A stretch of 62,928 nucleotides of DNA, from NCBI GenBank assembly GCA_021324435.1, contig JAJPIZ010000004.1, forward strand, positions 1-62,928. The letters are read 5' to 3'. Made by a program: the position numbers and the translations under genes. Below the pieces are notes generated by a model. The model searched no databases and was not told where the DNA came from. It saw only the letters and a program-made list of their open reading frames with translations. This document shows, in pieces, positions 56,728 through 62,928 of this stretch; the stretch's first letter is position 1, and every line of letters begins with the position of its first letter. This DNA comes from Anaerolineae bacterium. GTDB taxonomy: Bacteria; Chloroflexota; Anaerolineae; Anaerolineales; Villigracilaceae.

Positions 56728-58128
56728 TTGACTTCCAATACGTTTCACCTCGTTTCGCTTGGCTGTGCCAAGAATACCGTTGATTCGGATTCCATGGCGC
56801 AACTTTTATTGCGCGATGGCTATCGCGCTGTGGATGACCCGGCCAAAGCGAATGTGCTGATCGTCAACACCTGCGGATTTATCGGTCCGGCCAAACAAGA
56901 ATCTATTGATGTCTTGCGCGAACTTTCCGGGAGCAAACGCAACGACCAACTGCTGATCGCGGCGGGATGTTTGACGCAGCGTTATGGCGCGGACGTCGCT
57001 GAACAAGTTCCCGGCATTGATGGCATTCTCGGCACGCGTCGCTGGATGGACATCGTGCAGGTTGTGCGTGAACTCCGCAAAGGACCGCATCCTGAGCCGC
57101 TGTATCATCTTCCCACAGAAGCCGCAACCGTCGGGACCGATGAGGCGGATACCGTTCGAGCGAGTGTGGCGGGCGCCTCAGCCTATCTCAAGATCGCGGA
57201 CGGCTGTCGCCGCCCCTGTGCGTTCTGCGCGATACCGCTGATCAAAGGCACCGCGGTCAGCCGCCCCATCGAATCGATTCTGCGCGAAGCGCGCCGACTG
57301 CGCGATAGCGGCGTGCGCGAATTGGTTTTGATCGCACAAGACACCACCGATTACGGTCACGATCTTGGAATCAAAGATGGCCTGGCGGTTTTGCTCGAAA
57401 GGCTTTGTGAGGAAGTTGCGGCTCCCCTCAACCCCTCTCCCGACGGGAAAGGGACAAAAGGCGAGGGGATAGATTGGATTCGCATCATGTACGCGTATCC
57501 GGGCTACGTGACCGACCGCCTGATCGAGGTCATGGCGGCGCGCAAACAAGTCCTGCCATACCTTGACATGCCGCTTCAGCACGCGCATCCGAAAACGCTT
57601 TATCGCATGAGACGGCCATCGAACATTGACTGGGTACATAAAACACTTGGCAAGATGCGCGCCGCGATTCCCAACCTTGCCATCCGCACCACATTCATCG
57701 TCGGCTATCCCGGCGAGACCGAAGAAGAGTTTCAGGCTTTGCTCGATTTCGTGAACGAGATTCGTTTCGACCGCGTTGGCACATTCCAATTCTCGTTCGA
57801 GCCGGGCACGACCTCCGAGCCGCTTGGCGATCCGATCCCCGCACAGGTCAAGCAGGAACGCTACGAACGCGTCATGGAACTTCAACAGAATATTTCGCTT
57901 CAGATCAATCAATCCTATGTCGGCAAGACACTGGATGTTTTGATCGAAGGATATGACAATGGCATTTCCATTGGCCGCTCGTACCGCGATGCTCCGGAGA
58001 TTGACGGCATGGTCTTCGTGGAGGGCAGGGCGAAGATCGGCGACATCGTTCCTGTGAAGATTACCGGCGCGATGGCGTATGATTTGACGGGCGTTCCAGT
58101 TACGGAATCTCTGTTCCATATTGCATAA
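56728..58128 (+). CDS. rimO: Ribosomal protein S12 methylthiotransferase, with in-frame repeat
   Basis: The 466-residue radical-SAM enzyme has the UPF0004 domain (VSLGCAKNTVDSDSMAQLL, VNTCGFIGPAKQESID), the SAM cluster loop DGCRRPCAFCAIPLIKG, DMPLQHAHPKTLYRM, TFIVGYPGETEEEFQ and a TRAM domain. The start is TTG with GGAGGA six bases upstream. Between CEEVA and IDWIRIMYAYPG an extra APLNPSPDGKGTKGEG is encoded by a worn palindromic repeat (57424-57468). Confidence 0.92.
   Translation: MTSNTFHLVSLGCAKNTVDSDSMAQLLLRDGYRAVDDPAKANVLIVNTCGFIGPAKQESIDVLRELSGSKRNDQLLIAAGCLTQRYGADVAEQVPGIDGILGTRRWMDIVQVVRELRKGPHPEPLYHLPTEAATVGTDEADTVRASVAGASAYLKIADGCRRPCAFCAIPLIKGTAVSRPIESILREARRLRDSGVRELVLIAQDTTDYGHDLGIKDGLAVLLERLCEEVAAPLNPSPDGKGTKGEGIDWIRIMYAYPGYVTDRLIEVMAARKQVLPYLDMPLQHAHPKTLYRMRRPSNIDWVHKTLGKMRAAIPNLAIRTTFIVGYPGETEEEFQALLDFVNEIRFDRVGTFQFSFEPGTTSEPLGDPIPAQVKQERYERVMELQQNISLQINQSYVGKTLDVLIEGYDNGISIGRSYRDAPEIDGMVFVEGRAKIGDIVPVKITGAMAYDLTGVPVTESLFHIA
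57424..57468. repeat. Degenerate CCCCTCAACCC palindromic repeat, in frame in rimO
   Basis: CCCCTCAACCCCTCTCCC and GGGAAAGGGACAAAAGGCGA with GGGG at the end form an imperfect hairpin of the same family as in acsB and purQ. It is read as PLNPSPDGKGTKGEG. Confidence 0.75.
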
Positions 58129-58146
58129 TGCGTATTACATAATTGC

Positions 58147-59640
58147 ATGATGTCGCGCGCCAACTTCATTGCCATTCTGCTTAGCCTGGTCGCGGTTGCG
58201 GCATCTTATCTAGTCGCCGATAAAGTCTACGAGCAAATGCCGCACATTGAAGACGAGATGGCTTATGTGTGGCAGGCGCAGGCTCTCGCGCATGGAAAAG
58301 TGACTCTGCCTTCTCCACCTGATCCCAAAAGCTTCCTTGTCCCATTTGTAGTGGATTACAACGGTCAACGGTTTGGCAAGTATCCGCTGGGCTGGCCCAT
58401 TGTTTTGGCGCTCGGCGTCTTACTCAACGCGCGCGCCGGGGTCAATTCCTTTCTCGCTGGCGCGGCGGTCTGGCTCACCTATCGCCTCGGCCAAAAACTT
58501 TTCGACGACCGCGTCGCCTTGCTGGCCGCGTCGCTCACGGTCACATCGCCATTCTTTTTGCTCAACTCAGGTTCTTTGCTTTCGCATCCGTGGTCGCTGT
58601 TTTTGAGTCTGGCCTTCGCGGTGGCTTGGCTGGATGCGTTTGACGCCGCGCAGAAGCTTCCAGCGTGGCTAACAGTCACGGTTGCGGGACTCAGCCTCGG
58701 GGTCCTGGCCATGACGCGCCCATGGACCGCGCTCGGAGTCGCGTTGCCATTCTTCGTTCACGGAATCATCCTCTTGATCCGCGGTGACAGATCTATCCGC
58801 ATCAAAGTCTTGACGATTGGCCTGCTCGCAGCGTTTGTCGCGGGCTTGGTTCCGCTGTGGCAGTTTGCCGTGACGGGCGATTCGCTGTTGAATCCATACA
58901 CGTTGTGGTGGAAGTATGACAAGATTGGATTTGGCGAGGGGTTCGGTCGTCAGAAGGGCGGACACAGTTTGTATTGGGCGTGGGTGAATCTCAAGGTCAG
59001 TTTCGACGCGGGTTGGCGCGATTTTTTCGGGTGGGGGAACGCGTCGTGGTTGTTCCTTCCATTCGGCCTCGCCGCGCTGGGACGCAATGTACGCGCATGG
59101 ATGATTGCCGCTGTGTTTCCGTCCATTGTGTTGCTGTATACCGCGTATTGGATCGGCTCCAATTTATATGGTCCGCGCTATTATTATGAAGGCTTTTATA
59201 GTTTGACTCTTCTCAGTGCGGCGGGAATGTTCTGGCTGGCGGAAAATATTTTCAAACAAGGACGCGCGCGCAGAGCGATACAAATCGCGACAGCCGTACT
59301 TTGTGCTTTTCTAGTCGGATATAACTTGTTTGTTTATCTGCCAAAGCGCTTGACCAAAATGACCGGCCTGTACGGAATCACGCGCTCGATGCTTGCGCCG
59401 TTCAAGACTCAACAAGCAGAAACACTGACGCCTGCGCTGGTCATCGTTCACTTCCAGAAACAATGGACGGAATATGGCGGTTTGCTCGAATTGGAAAACG
59501 CAGAGCTGACCACGCCATTCATCTTTGCGCTTTCGCGCGGCTCCGTCGCCGATTCTTCGCTGGCGGACGATTATCCCGACCGCCGCGTGATCTATTACTA
59601 CACTGACGAGCCAGATCGGTTTTACGAATCCGGCAGGTAA
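58147..59640 (+). CDS. GT39-like membrane glycosyltransferase
   Basis: The 497-residue protein has about ten helices. The first periplasmic loop HIEDEMAYVWQAQALAHGKV carries acidic residues in the position of the catalytic Asp/Glu of PMT and ArnT enzymes. KYPLGWPIVLALGVLL and the later GPRYYYEGFYSLTLLSA fit the family. It likely moves a sugar from a lipid carrier to an extracytoplasmic acceptor. The gap before it (58129-58146) has a small ATTGCATAAT repeat. A terminator follows. Confidence 0.7.
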   Translation: MMSRANFIAILLSLVAVAASYLVADKVYEQMPHIEDEMAYVWQAQALAHGKVTLPSPPDPKSFLVPFVVDYNGQRFGKYPLGWPIVLALGVLLNARAGVNSFLAGAAVWLTYRLGQKLFDDRVALLAASLTVTSPFFLLNSGSLLSHPWSLFLSLAFAVAWLDAFDAAQKLPAWLTVTVAGLSLGVLAMTRPWTALGVALPFFVHGIILLIRGDRSIRIKVLTIGLLAAFVAGLVPLWQFAVTGDSLLNPYTLWWKYDKIGFGEGFGRQKGGHSLYWAWVNLKVSFDAGWRDFFGWGNASWLFLPFGLAALGRNVRAWMIAAVFPSIVLLYTAYWIGSNLYGPRYYYEGFYSLTLLSAAGMFWLAENIFKQGRARRAIQIATAVLCAFLVGYNLFVYLPKRLTKMTGLYGITRSMLAPFKTQQAETLTPALVIVHFQKQWTEYGGLLELENAELTTPFIFALSRGSVADSSLADDYPDRRVIYYYTDEPDRFYESGR

Positions 59641-59686
59641 AAACGCCACGAATTTGCTCGTCGAGTACGATGCCGCGAATAACACG

Positions 59687-59725
59687 AAAATTCCCGACCT
59701 TTATCTCGGGCGGGAATTTTCTTTC
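59687..59725. terminator. Terminator after the GT39-like gene
   Basis: AAAATTCCCG (59687-59696) and CGGGAATTTT (59711-59720) form a stem followed by CTTTC. The genes on either side converge. Confidence 0.75.
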
Positions 59726-59777
59726 GGCGTGTTTATGGAATTTGCGTTGATTCGCGGCTAAATCTTCAAATGTGGGT

Positions 59778-60284
59778 TTATGATGCTCTCATAAAGGCCG
59801 TCGCCAGTAAAATGAAGATGGCCAGAATCAAATTGGCTCGCAGGAGGATGATCTCGCGGCGGTGTAGTTTTTCCAACTCTTCAGGCCTGGCTTTTTCTTT
59901 TCTCATCAATGCGCGGCGGATAGCAGGCAGGACTTCCCATGTTTGCATGGCAGTGACCGCGATCATGATGACCACCAATGTGTGTTTGATCAAAATGGAT
60001 ATGGACCACTGGTTGCTTGTGGAAAGAAAGCCGTTGTAGTGTACATTGACGCTCATCTGAAACAGACCCGTCGCGACCAGCAGGCTCAGGCTGAACCATG
60101 CGACAGGTTCGAGACGGGATTGCATGGCAGAGATCAAAGCCAATTGGTCGGCAGGTTTGAGAGTCCGTGTTGCGCTGGGCAAAACGAGAAACGATGTCGC
60201 CGCAAGACTGCCGACCCACGTGACAGTGGCGAGCAGGTGAAGCCAGAATGTCAGCGCCAGCATCCATGAGGGAACGGGCGGCAT
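59778..60284 (-). CDS. CopD-like membrane protein
   Basis: The 168-residue protein has four helices: LTFWLHLLATVTWVGSLAAT, EPVAWFSLSLLVATGLFQMS, ILIKHTLVVIMIAVTAMQTW and ILLRANLILAIFILLATAFM. His residues in the first and third helices match the CopD domain of copper-handling proteins. The gene ends 4 bases from the TPR gene. Confidence 0.65.
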   Translation of the reverse strand: MPPVPSWMLALTFWLHLLATVTWVGSLAATSFLVLPSATRTLKPADQLALISAMQSRLEPVAWFSLSLLVATGLFQMSVNVHYNGFLSTSNQWSISILIKHTLVVIMIAVTAMQTWEVLPAIRRALMRKEKARPEELEKLHRREIILLRANLILAIFILLATAFMRAS

Positions 60285-60287
60285 AGT

Positions 60288-61298
60288 TTATGGTGTGGGT
60301 GAAATAATGTCAAATTCCGAAGTCGGCGTTTCGGTTGGGGGGTAACATTCTTGGTAGGCTTGGTTGAAGTTCTTGGCCGCCTGCTGATCGAGATTGCCGA
60401 GGCTCTGAGCGGTCTGATATTGCTCCACTGCGTCGCAATATCTCTTCTGACCGAACAGTACATCTCCGTAACGCATCAAGGAAAATTGATAGCGTTGAGA
60501 CGCAGTCATCGTGCCATCCCATAAAGAGGGCCAGGCACTGGCAACCTGTGAAAACAAATAGGTTGATCGTTGCCAATTGGTTCCATATTCACTGGAGGCA
60601 TTGATATATGCTCGTGCGCCCTCGCGCAGTCCGGCCGCGTCGCGGTCGAGCGGAGCGAAACGCTCGGCCAGAGTCAATTCGTAGATGCCGCCCTCGAGGT
60701 TGCCTTGTTTCAAGATCAAGTCCACGCCGTAATTGCGCAGGGCAAAATAATACATTCCGTCCACTTGGGAGGTCTTGTAAGCCGGATCGCGCTTGCGGAG
60801 TTGATCGAGTTCGGTCAGCGCGTTTTGCCAGTCTCCCGCGGTGATCAATTGCTGGATGGTGGCGAACATGGCATCCTCGCCGCGTAGATCGGGCGTGGGA
60901 GTTAACGTCGGCGTTGGGGTGGAAGTTGGAATGGTCATCTTCACAAGAACGTTTGCTAGTTCAGTTTGCGCGCCGGGGAAGGACGGGTCATTCTTGATGA
61001 TATATTCCAATCGTTGTCGGGCCGAATCATAGCGGCCAAATTGTTCATCCACCAACGCGTATTGGAATTGCTCCATTAACTGTGAATTGATTTGTTTCCT
61101 TTGTTCATCCACGCGGATGGCAATGCCTCTTTGATAGCCGCCCAATCCACCGAGTCCCAGCAGAATGACAACACCGACTATGCTCAAAAGGATCGAACGC
61201 CAGCGGGGCGCTCTCTTTACCGGCTTCAACGGCTGGGTATCGTCCTCTTTGATGGGTTGTACAGGTTGTGTGTTGCCAGTGTGTTCAGAAATAGACAT
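60288..61298 (-). CDS. Membrane-anchored TPR-like protein
   Basis: The 336-residue protein has a cytoplasmic Pro/Lys/Arg-rich start, one membrane helix (SILLSIVGVVILLGLGGLGG, about 35-55) and a helical-repeat exterior (FQYALVDEQFGRYDSARQRL, ITAGDWQNALTELDQLRKRD, KRYCDAVEQYQTAQSLGNLD). A Pro/Thr-rich linker divides the repeats. It is likely a scaffold. A TATAAT (minus strand, 61306-61311) lies seven bases before the ATG, implying a leaderless message. Confidence 0.7.
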   Translation of the reverse strand: MSISEHTGNTQPVQPIKEDDTQPLKPVKRAPRWRSILLSIVGVVILLGLGGLGGYQRGIAIRVDEQRKQINSQLMEQFQYALVDEQFGRYDSARQRLEYIIKNDPSFPGAQTELANVLVKMTIPTSTPTPTLTPTPDLRGEDAMFATIQQLITAGDWQNALTELDQLRKRDPAYKTSQVDGMYYFALRNYGVDLILKQGNLEGGIYELTLAERFAPLDRDAAGLREGARAYINASSEYGTNWQRSTYLFSQVASAWPSLWDGTMTASQRYQFSLMRYGDVLFGQKRYCDAVEQYQTAQSLGNLDQQAAKNFNQAYQECYPPTETPTSEFDIISPTP

Positions 61299-61319
61299 GG
61301 CCGCAATTATACCGCTTCG

Positions 61320-62819
61320 TTATAAGTTGAAAAGCAGGCGGACTTCGCGCTGGACAATGGCCAATGCAACCCCTGTGCCGACGATCATTCCGATCAACGC
61401 AGTCAACACCGCGGAGCCGGGCACGATCAGGGCCAGGACGTAGGCCGTGCCTCCGCCAAACAAAGCCGCCACCAGCCCTTTGAGCAGCGCGCCGTTAACT
61501 TTCAACGGCTCGTGCATTTTCCTGCTCAACCAGAAAAACATCAGGGCGGCTTCTACCGTCAGTGACAGTTCGGCAAATGCGATGGCCGGCGCGCCGACGG
61601 AACGGAACATGGTCAACGCGATCGCACCGACAGGAATATAAAGCGCCATGCGCACCGCGACTCCGAAGAAAGGATACCACGCTTCCTTGCGCGCATAAAA
61701 CGAACGCGCCGCGACTTCCTGGATGGCGTAGCCGCAAAGAGTCAACATATAAATGCGCGCGGTGGTTGTCAACAAATTCGTTCCAACTTCATCGAAGCCG
61801 AACGCGGCGCGCACCAGCGGATGAAGCCCGGCCGCGATGACGGCCGCGGCGGGCAGGGTTAACGCGATCAAAACCTGGAGCGCCCTCTCGATGGTTTGGC
61901 GGAAGCCGCTCCAGTCCCCGCGTGCCGCGAGCTGAGAAAGAGTCGGCAAAAGCGCAGTTGCAATCGCGGTGCCCATCAAAGTTTCGGGGACTTGCATGAT
62001 CATCCATCCATATGTGAGCGATGAGATCGCGCCGACTTGATTTAGGCGCGAAGCAAAGTTATCGCGCGCGATGAACATGGATTGGATGAAGAACATGGTC
62101 AGCAAGCGCGGGCCGACGACTTTGAGCGCTTCGATCACTGCCGGGTCGAGTTTCAACGAAGGTGTCCAGCGAAATTGATATTTGATCAGCGCCGGGATTT
62201 GAATCCCAAGATGTAACACTGCGCCGATGATGACGCCGTAAACGAGGCCGTGTACACCGAAGCGCGGGGCCAGTACCAGCGCGCCGAAGATTTGGCCGAC
62301 GTTATATAGCGTGGGCGCCAGCGCGGGGAACAGAAAATGCTGGTTGGCTTGCAGGCTGGCCATCACGAGGCCGCTGATCGAGAAGATGACGGTCGCGATC
62401 AGGTTGAGCCGCATCAGGTCCGCGATGATGCGTTGTTGGTCCGCGCCGAAACCGGGCGCGATGCCAATCTGTGCGCGGACCAATTGCGTCGCAAAGATGG
62501 CGATGATAACGGCCACAGAGCCTGTGACGACAAACGCCAGATTGGCGACACGCGAGAACAAATCCCAGGCGGCCTGCCGGCCCTGGAGGGTCAGAATTTC
62601 AGTGAGCACCGGGATGAACGCCATCGCCAGCGCACCGCCGGAGATCAGCGCGAACAAAAGATCAGGCAGGTTGTTGGCAACATTGAAAGCATCCAGTTCA
62701 AAGGAAAGACTGAATGTGCGCGCGATGATGATCGAACGCACGAAGGCCAATATTTTATCGAGCGTGAAGAAGAATCCAAGCAGGAGCGAGGTGCGCGTGA
62801 GGAAGGAAAGTTTTTTCAT
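61320..62819 (-). CDS. murJ: Lipid II flippase
   Basis: The 499-residue MATE/MOP-like membrane protein has about 14 helices. The N-terminal RTSLLLGFFFTLDKILAFVR, NVANNLPDLLFALISGGALA, FSRVANLAFVVTGSVAVIIA and RLNQVGAISSLTYGWMIMQV are MurJ landmarks. It moves lipid II across the membrane for peptidoglycan synthesis. The gene ends 21 bases from the TPR gene start. Confidence 0.9.
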   Translation of the reverse strand: MKKLSFLTRTSLLLGFFFTLDKILAFVRSIIIARTFSLSFELDAFNVANNLPDLLFALISGGALAMAFIPVLTEILTLQGRQAAWDLFSRVANLAFVVTGSVAVIIAIFATQLVRAQIGIAPGFGADQQRIIADLMRLNLIATVIFSISGLVMASLQANQHFLFPALAPTLYNVGQIFGALVLAPRFGVHGLVYGVIIGAVLHLGIQIPALIKYQFRWTPSLKLDPAVIEALKVVGPRLLTMFFIQSMFIARDNFASRLNQVGAISSLTYGWMIMQVPETLMGTAIATALLPTLSQLAARGDWSGFRQTIERALQVLIALTLPAAAVIAAGLHPLVRAAFGFDEVGTNLLTTTARIYMLTLCGYAIQEVAARSFYARKEAWYPFFGVAVRMALYIPVGAIALTMFRSVGAPAIAFAELSLTVEAALMFFWLSRKMHEPLKVNGALLKGLVAALFGGGTAYVLALIVPGSAVLTALIGMIVGTGVALAIVQREVRLLFNL

Positions 62820-62847
62820 TTTTAGAGTGTGTATGCAAAATCAATTT

Positions 62848-62928
62848 CATGTGTCATTCTGAGGAGCGAAGCGACGAAGAATCTCAAATTTTGAACGAAA
62901 AAAACGAGATTCTTCGCTCCCGTTGGTC
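62848..62928. repeat. TGTCATTCTGAGG palindromic repeat at window edge
   Basis: TGTGTCATTCTGAGGAGCGA, then GAAGCGACGAAGAATCTC, and facing GAGATTCTTCGCTCCCG form a long hairpin. It is the same family as 15168-15226 and the lysA insert. The sequence is cut at the window end. Confidence 0.8.

Overview
The window looks like part of a chromosome from an anaerobic bacterium, most likely an Anaerolineae-type Chloroflexota. This is inferred from gene content and cannot be proven without a search. It carries a Wood-Ljungdahl carbonyl branch with a MetV-MetF fusion, a class II PurE, bacterial housekeeping genes, and a dense load of small palindromic repeats.

Layout. 1-6,100 is a decayed accessory region: a lipoprotein, a small membrane protein, a DUF559 nuclease-like gene next to a palindromic repeat, an RHS C-terminal fragment, a wrecked IS5-type transposase, an FmdE fragment, an intact MOT1-type molybdate transporter, a MoaA stub, a MITE-like element, a transposase tail and a frameshifted beta-propeller-like gene. 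6,146-10,761 is a compact cluster of unknown product: TIM-barrel isomerase, LuxS-like protein, a dehydroquinate-synthase-superfamily cyclase with sedoheptulose-7-phosphate-cyclase-like motifs, UbiG-like methyltransferase and UbiA-like prenyltransferase. It recalls the Ebo clusters but is not one. 10,848-12,732 holds an oxyanion-sensing regulator and an orphan tungstate-binding lipoprotein.

12,820-29,377 (minus strand) is the carbonyl branch. In transcription order: HMA-like protein, CODH (acsA), acetyl-CoA synthase (acsB), two membrane proteins, CBS protein, acsD, acsC, corrinoid activator, acsE, metVF, GNAT, one-cluster HdrC-like protein, malic enzyme and a thioredoxin-reductase-like flavoprotein. 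Two CooC-type nickel-insertion ATPases with a RelBE-like pair between them lie divergently at 29,567-31,649.

31,804-45,223 is a complete de novo purine operon behind a strong promoter (TTGACT-N17-TACAAT): PurS2-PurL, PurQ, PurC, class II PurE, PurF, PurD, a GxxExxY-PurM fusion frame, stand-alone AICAR transformylase, PurN, stand-alone IMP cyclohydrolase, PurB. 45,273-62,819 is mixed housekeeping: galK, acyltransferase-like, azlCD, slyD, a GGDEF protein, tRNA-Met, a YgjP-type peptidase, cupin, ctaB, lysA, a FtsB-like protein, rplI, a RodZ-like protein, rimO, GT39-like, CopD-like, TPR protein and murJ.

The most striking pattern is that several repeat families occur both between genes and in frame inside core genes (acsB, purQ, rimO, purL, lysA, probably purD and the corrinoid activator). 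Two nuclease-like proteins (DUF559, GxxExxY) sit next to such repeats. Separately, four frameshifts in the window are each repaired by lengthening a short homopolymer by one base, which points to assembly error as at least a partial cause.
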